Source of the DNA: Theodoxus fluviatilis
Taxonomy: Eukaryota > Mollusca > Gastropoda > Cycloneritida > Neritidae
Direction: 5' to 3'
Assembly: GCA_034096865.1 (NCBI GenBank)
Contig: JAWQFJ010026969.1
Span: forward strand, 42,501-85,000
DNA: 42,500 nt
Shown here one piece after another: positions 25,682 through 31,612 of this stretch (positions are counted from its first letter, which is position 1; each line of letters starts with the position of its first letter). The position numbers were made by a program, and so were the translations under genes. The notes under the pieces are model-generated. The model did no database searches. It was not told where the DNA came from and saw only the letters and a list, made by a program, of their open reading frames with translations.

Positions 25682-28600
25682 TGTGTGTGTGTGTGTGTGC
25701 GTGTATGTGTGTGTGTATGTGTATGTGTGTGTGTGTATGTGTGTGTGTGTGTATGTGTGTGTGTGTGTGTGTGTGTGCATTTGTGTGTGAACCCTTTCTA
25801 GTTTTTATTTTGGAGTTTTTTTGTTACTTCAAAATGTTGTGTGTACTGGACGACAGACATGTGGAAAGCCCTGCGAAAGCCATGCGGGAGTGGCTTCTAT
25901 TTTCCCTTGTTGAGTGCAGTGTGTGAATGTCCATATCCTGTGGGAATGTATTGACAGGAACTGACAGTGGGAATGTATTGACAGGAACTGACAGAGGAGG
26001 GCATTCCCTTCCTGATCCTGTTCCACCACCCTGACGACAAGGAAAGCCCAGAGCTTTTCACACAGGAAGTCAGCAGACAACTTCTGCAGGAGAAAAGTGA
26101 GCCGCCTGCGTGCTGGTCGTTTGGGATGACTTGAGAGTTGTTTCGTCTGTTGTTTCATTTTTTTTCTTCTGTGGTTTCATGTCTCTTCTGCATCTCATGT
26201 CTCTTCTGTCATTTCATGTTCCTTCTGTCATTTCATGTTCCTTCTGTCATTTCATGTTCCTTCTGTCATTTCATGTCTCCTCTCTTGTTCCGTGTCTTTT
26301 GTTATTTCATGTATCTTCTGTCATCTCATGTTTCTCCCAGACCTGCCAAATGCTACGCTTTAGGCGTAGCATGCTACGCTTTCGACATGCCTGCTACGCT
26401 GCTACGCTTGTCCATAAAAACTACGCTTTTTCCCGCGTGCTTGAACTTTTGACCGCGATGGAGAATTCCCACCCACCCACCCACCCGCCGCTTTCACGCC
26501 GCCAGCGCAGCTTATCACGCCGCCTTCACAGCCTTATCTCTTCTCTCCCCCCCCCCCCCCCCCCGCTTTCACTCCACCGGGTCAGCTTATCACGCCAACC
26601 TCACAGCCTTATCTCTCCCCACCCCCCACCCCCCACCCCCGCTACGCCTATTCCTTCAATGCTACTCCATATAGCTCTGGATGCTACTCTTTGGTATGAT
26701 GGTGGGTTGGCAGGTCTGTTCTCCTGTCATTTCATGTTCCTTCTGTCATTTCATGTTCCTTCTGTCATTTCATGTTCCTTCTGTCATTTCATGTTCCTTC
26801 TGTCATTTCATGTCTCTTCTGTCATTTCATGTTCCTTCTGTCATTTCATGTCTCTTCTGTCATTTCATGTCTCTTCTGTCATGTCATGTTCCTTCTGTCA
26901 TTTAATGTTCCTTCTGTCATTTCATGTCTCCTCTCTTGTTCCGTGTCTTTTGTCGTTTCATGTATCTTCTGTCATCTCATGTTTCTCCTGTCATTTCATG
27001 TTCCTTCTGTTATTTCATGTCTCCTCTGTTGCTCCATGTCTTTTGTCGTGTCATAATTCTTCTGTCATTTCATGTCTCTTCTGTTGTTCCATGTCTTGTC
27101 GTTTCATGTCTCCTTTTAATTCCTGTCTCCTCTTTCATGCTATGTCTTCTATTGTTTCATGTCTCCTCTGTTGTTTCATGTCTCTTACGTTTCATGTCTC
27201 TTCTATTGTTTCATGTATTTTCTGTTGTGTCATGTATCTTCTGTTGTGTCATGTCTCTTCTGTTGTTTCATGTCTCTTCTGTTGTTTCATGTCTCTTCTG
27301 TTGTTTCATGTCTCTTCTGTTGTTTCATGTCTCTTCTGTTGTTTCATGTCTCTTCTGTTGTTTCATGTCTCTTTATCGTTTCATGACTCTTCTGTTGGTT
27401 TCATGTATCTTCTGTTGTTTCATGTCTCTTCTGTTGTTTCATGTCTCTTCTGTTGTTTCATGTCTCCTCTGTTGTTTCATGATTCTTTTGCCATTTCATG
27501 TCTCTTCTGTCATTTCATGTCTCATTTCTTGTTTCATGCCCCCCCCCCCCCCCCCCCCCCCCGTGGGTTCGGGGTAAGAATTGACCCACCGCGTCTCCCT
27601 ACATGATTCATAAGAGGCGAATAACTAGGGACATCGCGACTTGACTTGCATTTACTCTAAACTGTTCTAGTGATTTTCATGCTCAATAGCCATACATAGC
27701 CTACACAGGCTGATAGGCCGTAAAACACCATGCATCCATCTTGTTTCATGATTCTTCTGCCATTTAATGTCTCTTGTGTTGTTTCATGTCTCGTTTCTTG
27801 TTTCATGTCCCTACATTCATGACTTCATTTCTATGGAGGATGTGAAAGGGTGTATCAAATCTGGACAGTTTTCAGTGCATGCTTGCTTTGAGAAGTATCG
27901 TCATTAATGAGGTACATTTTGCTGGAACGGTTTTTTGACTCACATGCGAAGCAAAAGTGAGTCTATGTACTCAGCCGTGTCGTCCGTCCGTCCGTCCGGG
28001 CGTCCGGGCGTAAAAAACTTAAACGTTGGATTTTTCTCGGAGACTATTAAGTCTATCAACACCAAATGTGGCATGATGGTGTATGATGACAAGGCCTCAA
28101 AAAACATACATAGTGACTTGACCTTGCTTCAAGGTCAAGGTCACAGGAGCCATAAATGTGGTCTCAAAAACAGTCATTTTTCACATTTTCCCAATTTTCT
28201 CCCACGTTATTGAGAATGGCGACCTTAGCTACAAGTGGTATATAGGTCAAAGCAAGCCCTATCTTTTGATACCAGTTTGGTTGACCTTGCTTCAAGGTCA
28301 AGGTCACAGGAGCTCTTCAAAGTTGGATTGTATACATATTTTGAAGTGACCTTGACCCTGAACTATGGAAGATAACTGTTTCAAACTTAATAATTATGTG
28401 GGGCACATGTTATACTTTCATCATGAGACACATTTGTTCACATATCATCAAGGTCAAGGTCACTTTGACCCTTATGAAATGTGACCAAAATGGGGTAGTG
28501 AACCACTAAAAGTGACTATATCTCAAGGTAGAAAGTGCCAATAAGCACCATTGTGCTTCCTATGTCTTGAATTAACAGCTTTGTGTTGCATGACCTTGGA

Positions 28601-29718
28601 TGACCTTGACCTTGGGTCAAGGTCACATGTATTTTGGTAGGAAAAATGTGTAAAGCATTTCTTTGTGTATGATGTCATTGGTAGGTTTAGTTGTTTGACC
28701 TTGACCTTGAAGGTCACCTGAAGGTCAAGGTCATATAAAGGTCAAGGTCAAGCATGTGAGTCGCATGGGCTTTGCCCTTCTTGTAATTTATTTTTAAAGT
28801 CTTTTTTCCAAGTGTTATTTGCTATGTGCAATTTCTTATTTATCGACATGGATTTTGAGTGGACATGGCAGTACCAAAACTGAAATGAATTTCCTTTGTA
28901 CAAGAAAGACTCTGGAGTGTGGTGGTTTGGTGGCAGTCATTTTTATGTTGCCATTCTTTGATGTTTGATGTTGACTAATTCTCACCCACTCAACATGGCT
29001 GTTCATGCTTTGCATTACGGACACCATGATGAAGTAACTCAACGATTCATTTGATCCTGGGATTTCTACATGCCCTATATGCATGCAGTTTGAGCACCAG
29101 TCATGGGGCGGAAAAGTCGCAATATGAACAAGAGCACCTTTACCTTGACCTGCCTGGTTGACATTTTCAGACAACGTGAATTTCCTGACGGCGGACGGAC
29201 TGAAGTTTACCCATCCGCTCCATCACTTGGGCAAGGCCGCTGATGACCTTCCTGTTCTGGCCATCGACAGCTTCCGGCACATGTACGTCTTTCCCCACAA
29301 CATCAAGAAGGACCTGAGGTGAGCTTGAAGACTTGGACGTGTGATAGTTTCTGCCATGCTCCTTCTCATCTGGCCTGGAAAGGGAGAACAGAGAACATTT
29401 GCGGTTGTTATAAGCTGAAAGAAAGTCTACTTGCTTTTGAAGATTGGAGCAGCCTTTCCATTGCTCTTTATCACCAAGCCAACACATTCCGATGCTAGGG
29501 TGATCAAGATGTATAATTTCATGCCCTTCCCCTCCACCACCCCCAACCACCCCCCACCCCCCTGTATTTTTTCCACATGGTTATAGAATCTTTTTTGCAG
29601 CACACCTGGATTGCTGAAGCAATTTGTGGAAGATCTGCACTCAGGGAAACTGCACAGGGAATTTCACCACGGACCAGACCTCACCACTGCCTATCCCACT
29701 CCTCCCCCTCCAGTAAGT

Positions 29719-29778
<60 letters not shown>

Positions 29779-29817
29779 TCACTTTCTCACATTTCACTCT
29801 CACATTTCACTCTCATT

Positions 29818-29884
<67 letters not shown>

Positions 29885-29910
29885 TCACTTTCTCACATTT
29901 CACTCTCATT

Positions 29911-29966
<56 letters not shown>

Positions 29967-30114
29967 CTCATTTCTCTCTCTCAAATTTCACTCTCATTTC
30001 TGTCTGTCTGTCTGTCTCACTCTCTCTCTCTATCTCTCTCTCTATCTCTATCTCTCTCATTTCTTTCATATCTCAATCTCTAATTTCTCTCTCACTCTCT
30101 CATTTCACTCTCTC

Positions 30115-30175
<61 letters not shown>

Positions 30176-30207
30176 CTCTTATTTCACTCTCATTTCTCTC
30201 TCTCTCA

Positions 30208-30286
<79 letters not shown>

Positions 30287-30462
30287 GTCCAATCTCCATG
30301 CCATAGGGCAGCCAGGACGCCAACACAGTGGAGCACATTCCCAAGGATGCAGATCTGCAGCAGGTGCCCCAGCAGCGCCAGCAGACGTCTCCCCCCGAGT
30401 CCACCTTCAAGAAGCTGGCACCGTCCCGCAACCGCTACACCATTATTCGAGACGAATTGTAG
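4947..30462 (+). CDS. ERP44: ERp44, endoplasmic reticulum thioredoxin-family chaperone (12 exons; first coding exon missing)
   Basis: The family retains immature or unpaired-cysteine clients in the early secretory pathway, forming mixed disulfides with them and with Ero1 and cycling between Golgi and ER through KDEL receptors. Joining 4947-5019, 11333-11372, 15117-15186, 18620-18665, 19635-19819, 21159-21274, 23263-23323, 25346-25462, 25985-26096, 29171-29318, 29601-29712 and 30307-30462 gives 411 residues plus TAG in one open frame, all GT-AG. Residues 1-10 are the end of a signal peptide. The a-domain follows (NFYADW, then the active site Cys39-Arg-Phe-Ser), with VDCD at 71-74 and the cis-Pro segment SKYPTLK. 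The b and b' domains include DDC170, DKC223 and [11 protein letters not shown]. The C-tail has HREFHH, SPPES, KLAPS and terminal RDEL. The human protein is 406 residues, so only about 15-20 are missing. Zinc-site histidines recalled for human ERp44 (299, 328, 332) align with His310, His341 and His345. Identity is by recall of the human sequence; no alignment was run. Confidence 0.95.
5072..8490. repeat. 3.4-kb C-rich minisatellite, units about 20-21 bp, in intron 1
   Basis: The unit is CCTCCCTACTGCCACCCCCC with G, TG or A at the junction and TACTACC or TATAACG variants. From about 7620 to 8460 a block of about eight units recurs as a higher-order repeat of roughly 150-175 bp, marked by TGCCATCCCCCACC near 7680, 7855, 8030, 8200 and 8349. 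The minus strand has a G6 and a G3 run in nearly every unit, so the ERP44 template strand could form many G-quadruplexes. The long proline, leucine and tyrosine ORFs across it are artefacts. Confidence 0.95.
8491..8757. other. Intron 1 spacer, no feature
   Basis: AT-rich single-copy DNA between the C-rich array and the 33-bp array. Confidence 0.5.
8758..9986 (+). repeat. 33-bp minisatellite, about 37 copies, in intron 1
   Basis: The unit is TCCTGTAAGTCATTC, then a variable CCG, CTG or GTG, then TGTTTCATTCCCCAG. Because 33 is a multiple of three, both strands stay open for over 400 codons, but there is no start or domain context. Every unit contains a donor-like GTAAGT and an acceptor-like pyrimidine tract plus CAG. 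The GTG variants are clustered in one central block, which points to local homogenisation. Confidence 0.96.
9987..10314. other. Intron 1 spacer, nothing recognised
   Basis: Single-copy DNA with a short GGGCGGTACAGGATC duplication near 10035. No exon is seen. Confidence 0.5.
10315..11100 (+). mobile_element. Dispersed ~850-bp element, copy 2 (internal deletion)
   Basis: Same ends and orientation as the copy at 3247. It lacks about 63 bp that correspond to 3902-3964 of copy 1. The deletion joins a GACCTTG motif to TTTGTGTATG, so it could have arisen by slippage or repair. It keeps most AGGTCA direct repeats and lies in ERP44 intron 1. Confidence 0.85.
11101..11332. other. End of intron 1
   Basis: Single-copy DNA up to the TCTCTCCGCAG acceptor of exon w2. 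No other feature seen. Confidence 0.5.
11333..11372 (+). CDS. ERP44: ERP44 exon w2: first strand and helix of thioredoxin a-domain
   Basis: A 40-nt microexon between CTCTCCGCAG and GTAAGT. It encodes [12 protein letters not shown] plus split codons for Gly25 and Trp38. Its donor runs directly into a CT microsatellite. It lies between introns of 6.3 and 3.7 kb made mostly of repeats, so it depends on strong splice-site definition. Confidence 0.93.
11377..11450 (+). repeat. CT microsatellite starting at the w2 donor
   Basis: The CT run begins within the donor consensus (GTAAGTCTCTCT), so the transcript has a CU tract directly at the 5' splice site of intron 2. It ends in a C-run. Confidence 0.95.
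11451..12285. repeat. CCCT, CT and C-run simple-repeat block in intron 2
   Basis: Blocks of CCCT alternate with CT tracts, C-runs and a short ATCC patch. All ORFs here (Ser/Leu/Pro, or Arg/Glu/Gly on the minus strand) are repeat translations. Confidence 0.95.
12465..14707. repeat. 2.2-kb CACATCCCAC / CACATCACAG array in intron 2
   Basis: Ten-base units CACATCCCAC and CACATCACAG are mixed, with CATTACATCC and CACAATACAG variants. Longer blocks containing CACAATACAGCCCACCCCAT recur near 12546, 12831, 13651 and 14051, a sign of segmental duplication inside the array. Confidence 0.95.
14708..15025. other. Intron 2 spacer, no feature
   Basis: Single-copy, AT-rich sequence before the CT tract that precedes exon w3. 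Confidence 0.5.
15026..15089 (+). repeat. CT microsatellite before exon w3
   Basis: About 30 CT units end 28 nt before the exon w3 acceptor. Together with the tract at 11377, both ends of intron 2 carry CU runs, which are known binding motifs of polypyrimidine-tract-binding proteins. Confidence 0.93.
15117..15186 (+). CDS. ERP44: ERP44 exon w3: CRFS active site
   Basis: 70 nt between TATGCTTTCAG and GTAAGT. The first base completes Trp38. The exon then reads [18 protein letters not shown] and continues to Met61. Cys-Arg-Phe-Ser is the diagnostic ERp44 replacement of the CXXC of ordinary protein disulfide isomerases: a single cysteine forms mixed disulfides but cannot resolve them alone. A CT tract ends 28 nt before the exon, with a branch-point-like TTAATGAC between. 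Confidence 0.95.
15300..15417. repeat. ATCC microsatellite in intron 3
   Basis: About 15 perfect ATCC units decay into TTCC and ATCC mixtures. Confidence 0.93.
15418..15869. other. Intron 3 spacer, no feature
   Basis: Single-copy DNA with short overlapping ORFs on both strands and no recognisable protein or RNA. Confidence 0.45.
15870..16032. repeat. TG microsatellite, imperfect
   Basis: TG runs with GAGTG, TCTG and TATG interruptions. Confidence 0.93.
16202..16397. repeat. 33-bp minisatellite, about 6 copies, in intron 3
   Basis: Two alternating unit types start AAAACCACCCAAGTTGGTAG and AAAACCACCGAAGCTGGTAG, and both end TTGTATGGATT. The alternation implies a 66-bp amplified pair. The 11-residue ORF repeat is incidental. 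Confidence 0.9.
16847..18114. repeat. 23-bp minisatellite, about 55 copies, in intron 3
   Basis: The unit is GACCTGTGTCTTGGGAGACAGTT. Some units are 26 bp through an extra GTT, and some have TTGGAAGACAGTTGGCC. The variants occur in a repeating order in the first half and the second half is nearly uniform. The three long minus-strand ORFs (over 500 codons each) are repeat translations with no domain. Confidence 0.96.
18232..18327. repeat. Tandem duplication with CCCCATGCACATG sub-repeat
   Basis: GGTCCAACTGCACATG, CCCCATGCACATG and TTTTGATTG occur twice. The first copy has one extra 13-bp unit. Confidence 0.88.
18434..18530. repeat. 51-bp tandem duplication upstream of exon w4
   Basis: CACTGGTGCTGATTGGCTGG followed by CGATGTGCATAGTGGGC occurs at 18434 and 18485, ending about 90 bp before the exon w4 acceptor. 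Confidence 0.9.
18620..18665 (+). CDS. ERP44: ERP44 exon w4: a-domain VDCD strand
   Basis: A 46-nt microexon between TTTTCCAG and GTGAGC. It encodes [15 protein letters not shown] and the first base of Val77. The VDCD motif is conserved in the family and in many thioredoxin a-domains. Confidence 0.93.
18990..19217. repeat. CA microsatellite, imperfect, in intron 4
   Basis: CA runs with CACAGA, CACGGA and CATACA interruptions. The overlapping ORFs are artefacts. Confidence 0.93.
19635..19819 (+). CDS. ERP44: ERP44 exon w5: end of a-domain and start of b-domain
   Basis: 185 nt, the longest coding exon, between ACCCTGCAG and GTGAGT. It encodes [15 protein letters not shown], then [16 protein letters not shown] and a linker ending at Asp138. 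SKYPTLK contains the cis-proline of the thioredoxin fold. The last six bases of the exon, with the donor, are the start of the first unit of the 67-bp intron 5 array. Confidence 0.95.
19814..20455 (+). repeat. 67-bp minisatellite seeded on the exon w5 donor, about 9.5 copies
   Basis: The first unit begins at CTGGAC, the last six coding bases of exon w5, followed by the true donor GTGAGT. The unit then contains CTGTTGATGGTCAGTGCCC, TCTGTAGCTCTTG and GATGTAGAGCTGTGTAATAG. Copy 2 keeps GTGAGT; later copies have GTAAGT, a stronger consensus. Reading past the true donor meets TAG within the first unit, so use of any later donor would add a premature stop. Confidence 0.95.
20456..21158. other. Rest of intron 5, no feature
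   Basis: AT-rich single-copy DNA up to the exon w6 acceptor. Short ORFs have no recognisable content. Confidence 0.5.
21159..21274 (+). CDS. ERP44: ERP44 exon w6: b-domain
   Basis: 116 nt between TTCTTTCAG and GTATGT, in phase 0, ending in phase 2. It encodes [11 protein letters not shown], then [18 protein letters not shown] and KAAFG. Cys170 (DDC) aligns with the human b-domain cysteine that I recall pairing with the one in DKC. The last 14 bases plus the donor are the first unit of the 20-bp tandem array that follows. Confidence 0.95.
21261..21705 (+). repeat. 20-bp minisatellite seeded on the exon w6 donor, about 22 copies
   Basis: The unit is AAGGCAGCATTTGGGTGTGT. The first unit (AAGGCAGCATTTGG plus GTATGT) is the last 14 coding bases of exon w6 plus its donor. 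Later units mostly have GTGTGT in place of GTATGT, with scattered GCGTTT, GTGTTT and TTAGGG variants. Each also contains a GTAAGG. Read-through meets TAA in the second unit. Confidence 0.96.
21740..23232. repeat. GTG/GAT-rich simple-repeat block with G-runs in intron 6
   Basis: Blocks such as GGCAGTGTGTGATGGGGGTGT and GGTGGTGATGGTGGTTGTGA alternate with G-runs of 10-18. Many GGG/GGGG clusters on the + strand suggest quadruplex potential in the transcript. ORFs on both strands are artefacts. Confidence 0.94.
23263..23323 (+). CDS. ERP44: ERP44 exon w7: b-domain
   Basis: 61 nt between ACTGTTGCAG and GTGAGT. The first base completes Gly177, and the exon then encodes [20 protein letters not shown], matching the family's VSKPER...IIYKPP segment. 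An acceptor six bases downstream (after GGCAG) would shift the frame, so 23263 is chosen. Confidence 0.92.
23546..24865. repeat. 19-bp minisatellite, about 65-70 copies, in intron 7
   Basis: The unit is GGATTGGGATGATGACTAT with CTTT, GCTAT, GTATAC and ATTAT variants and occasional extra GATTGGGAT. Only the extreme ends pass into single-copy DNA. Confidence 0.95.
25071..25341 (+). mobile_element. SINE-like dispersed element, copy 1, with ATTC tail
   Basis: It starts CCCCCTTGGATTGGGGGTAAG, shares AAGAATTGACCCACCG with copies 2 and 3, and ends GCTGATAGGC...AAAC before an (ATTC/ACTC)n tail. It is the most diverged copy. The tail runs straight into the exon w8 acceptor. No target duplication is visible here. 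Confidence 0.75.
25346..25462 (+). CDS. ERP44: ERP44 exon w8: end of b-domain and start of b'-domain
   Basis: 117 nt, phase 0 to phase 0, between ATTCATTGCAG and GTCAGT. It encodes a segment with [11 protein letters not shown] and then [16 protein letters not shown], nearly identical to the vertebrate protein over the last 16 residues. Cys223 is the presumed disulfide partner of Cys170. The acceptor lies at the end of an ATTC microsatellite that tails a SINE-like element. Confidence 0.95.
25475..25575. repeat. Diverged ~60-bp tandem duplication in intron 8
   Basis: GATGTAGTTT, a T-run, CTTCCCTT and ACAATCTGA occur twice in order just after the exon w8 donor. Confidence 0.75.
25620..25790. 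repeat. TG microsatellite in intron 8
   Basis: TG runs with TATG and GCGTG interruptions. Confidence 0.94.
25941..25994 (+). repeat. 27-bp tandem duplication of the exon w9 acceptor
   Basis: TGGGAATGTATTGACAGGAA plus CTGACAG occurs perfectly twice. Each copy contains TTGACAG followed by GAACTGACAG, i.e. an acceptor and the first ten exon bases. Only the second copy continues into the open frame. Confidence 0.96.
25985..26096 (+). CDS. ERP44: ERP44 exon w9: b'-domain
   Basis: 112 nt, phase 0, ending in phase 1 before GTGAGC. It encodes [19 protein letters not shown] and continues to SRQLLQEK, a highly conserved ERp44 segment. An identical acceptor lies 27 bp upstream (exon would start at 25958), but it reads ELTVGMY and then stop, so 25985 is the productive site. 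Confidence 0.94.
26166..26337. repeat. 19-bp minisatellite in intron 9, left part
   Basis: The unit is CTTCTGTCATTTCATGTTC with variants. The array is cut by the MITE at 26338. Confidence 0.9.
26338..26718. mobile_element. hAT-like MITE, 381 bp
   Basis: It begins CAGACCTGCCAA and ends TTGGCAGGTCTG, a perfect 12-bp terminal inverted repeat with the CAG...CTG ends common in hAT elements. TTCTCC flanks both sides (26332-26337 and 26719-26724), a 6-bp target duplication. The interior has GCTACGC motifs and an internal duplication (CGCTTTCAC...CAGCTTATCACGCC...CACAGCCTTATCTCT) around long C-runs. It encodes no transposase and is non-autonomous. Confidence 0.82.
26719..27538. repeat. 19-bp minisatellite in intron 9, main part
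   Basis: CTTCTGTCATTTCATGTTC units give way to CTTCTGTTGTTTCATGTCT units to the right. A diverged segment (about 26928-27003) repeats the order found left of the MITE. Confidence 0.93.
27539..27739 (+). mobile_element. SINE-like dispersed element, copy 2
   Basis: A 24-base C-run is followed by GTGGGTTCGGGGTAAGAATT, closely matching copy 3 to the terminal GCATCCATC. CTTGTTTCATG flanks both sides (27528-27538 and 27740-27750), consistent with an 11-bp target duplication, although the surrounding minisatellite contains similar words. Confidence 0.8.
27740..27815. repeat. 19-bp minisatellite in intron 9, right fragment
   Basis: TTTCATG-type units continue after the SINE-like insertion, so the element interrupted an existing array. 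Confidence 0.85.
27936..28784 (+). mobile_element. Dispersed ~850-bp element, copy 3
   Basis: Full-length like copy 1, in the same orientation, in ERP44 intron 9. It has the same inverted GACTCACATGC / GCATGTGAGTC pair, the same AGGTCA direct repeats and the 3' end TTTGCCCTTCTTGT. All three copies lie in the gene's sense orientation. Confidence 0.86.
28785..29170. other. End of intron 9, no feature
   Basis: Single-copy DNA up to the exon w10 acceptor CATTTTCAG. Confidence 0.5.
29171..29318 (+). CDS. ERP44: ERP44 exon w10: b'-domain core
   Basis: 148 nt between CATTTTCAG and GTGAGC. It encodes [19 protein letters not shown], then [15 protein letters not shown]. Both cysteines that the human protein has in this stretch (human 272 and 289) are replaced here, by Gly283 and Leu300, with their spacing kept. 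His310 aligns with human His299. The loop after YVF is about two residues longer than in human. Confidence 0.95.
29319..29600. other. Intron 10, no feature
   Basis: A 282-bp intron, the shortest in the gene, with a short C-rich patch near 29530. It is the only intron free of a large tandem repeat. Confidence 0.8.
29601..29712 (+). CDS. ERP44: ERP44 exon w11: last helix and start of C-tail
   Basis: 112 nt between CTTTTTTGCAG and GTAAGT. The first base completes Ser323. The exon encodes [20 protein letters not shown], then [14 protein letters not shown]. The [11 protein letters not shown] segment is almost invariant in ERp44 and carries histidines implicated in zinc and pH control of client binding. 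The exon ends in phase 0 directly before a CT-rich intron. Confidence 0.95.
29718..30285 (+). repeat. CT-rich tract filling intron 11
   Basis: The CT runs start at the donor (GTAAGTCAGTCTCT) and fill nearly the whole 594-bp intron, separated by TTTCACTTTCTCACATTTCA-like blocks and CTGT runs. The spliced-out RNA would be almost pure polypyrimidine. Confidence 0.95.
30307..30462 (+). CDS. ERP44: ERP44 exon w12: C-tail, RDEL and stop
   Basis: 156 nt from the ATGCCATAG acceptor to TAG. It encodes a glutamine-rich linker ([11 protein letters not shown]), then [19 protein letters not shown] and IRDEL. RDEL is a KDEL-receptor retrieval signal. The linker is less conserved and about 15 residues longer than in human. 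The C-tail is the lid that covers the active site and the RDEL in the family. Confidence 0.96.
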   Translation, partial: GSQDANTVEHIPKDADLQQVPQQRQQTSPPESTFKKLAPSRNRYTIIRDEL

Positions 30463-31151
30463 GCATGCTGACCCGCACGCTCCTTCCATTGGCTTGTTGG
30501 CATTAGCTTTGCTCTGCTGTGGGTTGATGGATCCATAACTTGGGAGTGGCGTTGTCTTGTCCAAGGGCTGGGGAACAGTGTTGTTTTGTCTATCATTTGC
30601 CATGTGCGGGGAAAGAGGAAACTAGTTTAAAACCTTTTTAGAGCGTGGTTGCCTGCCTGTCTGCCTGCATGCCTGGAACAAGGGGTATGGGATGTGGCTT
30701 GATTAACTGAAAGGAGGTATGAGACAGCTTCCTGTGGAAGGATGTTGCCACTGTATCATAGACAGATTTGCTGACCGTTTGGAGGTGGGCTGGACTGCAA
30801 ACAACTCAGTCTACCTCAAACGCGTGAAGTTTGCATTTGTTTGAAGAGTGGAAAGAAAGAAACGTGGTGGGTAATTAAGTGAGCTGTGTTGGGCAGCTGA
30901 GAAATATTAATGTATCTAGAATCATCATCACCATACAAGCTGCTCTTGAGATAGAAAATTCATCACAGCCATTTATTGTTGCCATTGATTTAGTAGAACA
31001 TGTATGTGATGGAAGCAAAGAAAAAAAAAACCTGATGTCTGTTTTATGTGCGTTAATTTATGAAGAATAGTTGTGCTTTCATTCACTGACCAGCACAATG
31101 TGTCTATACTGTATATGTATGTTTACACGAACTCTCACACTCAAGAAATGT

Positions 31152-31247
31152 AGAGAAAAGAAGTAAGGAGACTTTTGTCTAACTTCAGAATTTTATTCGC
31201 AAAGCTTTCGGGGCCAAGTAGGCTCCTTCATTAGTGCAGTGAAAGTC
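31152..31247 (-). mobile_element. Hammerhead-like solo unit, copy B (core mutated), in the predicted 3' UTR
   Basis: It matches copy A (1670-1766) from GAGAAAAGAAG to GAAAGTCT, so the units share both ends. The core reads CUAAUGA instead of CUGAUGA (the essential G5 is changed), stem III has a C-A mismatch and stem I keeps seven pairs, so it should be inactive. CTCAAGAAATGTA flanks it perfectly on both sides (31140-31152 and 31247-31259). This shows that a unit of only about 95 bp inserted as such. Confidence 0.8.
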
Positions 31248-31606
31248 TCAAGAAATGTATATGAAAGGAAGATATAGAAGCTCTTGACAAGGTCTACTGA
31301 CTGTGAAGTGTACGTGATGGCGTTTTGTTGATGTGCATCTGTGTTTGTGCACAAAAGGTGATGAAATCTGCTCACTCATGGACCACTTTAGTTATGCCTG
31401 CATTTTCACTGAAGATAGTCTGCAGGACACCAGGGGGGGGATACACCTCACTGCTCTCACACTGCACAGCTGTGACACATTGGTTTCTGCGTAGTGCTCC
31501 AGTAGCCAACTTTCGACCTTTTCCTCCTGGATGAAGAGGCATTTATGTCTCCTGTGGAGTGTAGTGTTGTGTCAGATAGTAGTCTTTGATTGCTTCATTG
31601 CACTCC

Positions 31607-31612
31607 AATAAA
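31607..31612 (+). terminator. ERP44: Candidate polyadenylation signal AATAAA
   Basis: The first AATAAA I see after the ERP44 stop, about 1.15 kb downstream, followed by a T-rich stretch. It is the best candidate for the end of the transcript. Confidence 0.45.

Noticed and set aside
26110..27606. 498-codon Cys/Phe/Ser-rich ORF with membrane-like stretches
   Set aside because: It is a translation of the 19-bp TTTCATG array with the MITE in it. The apparent hydrophobic segments come from the repeat.
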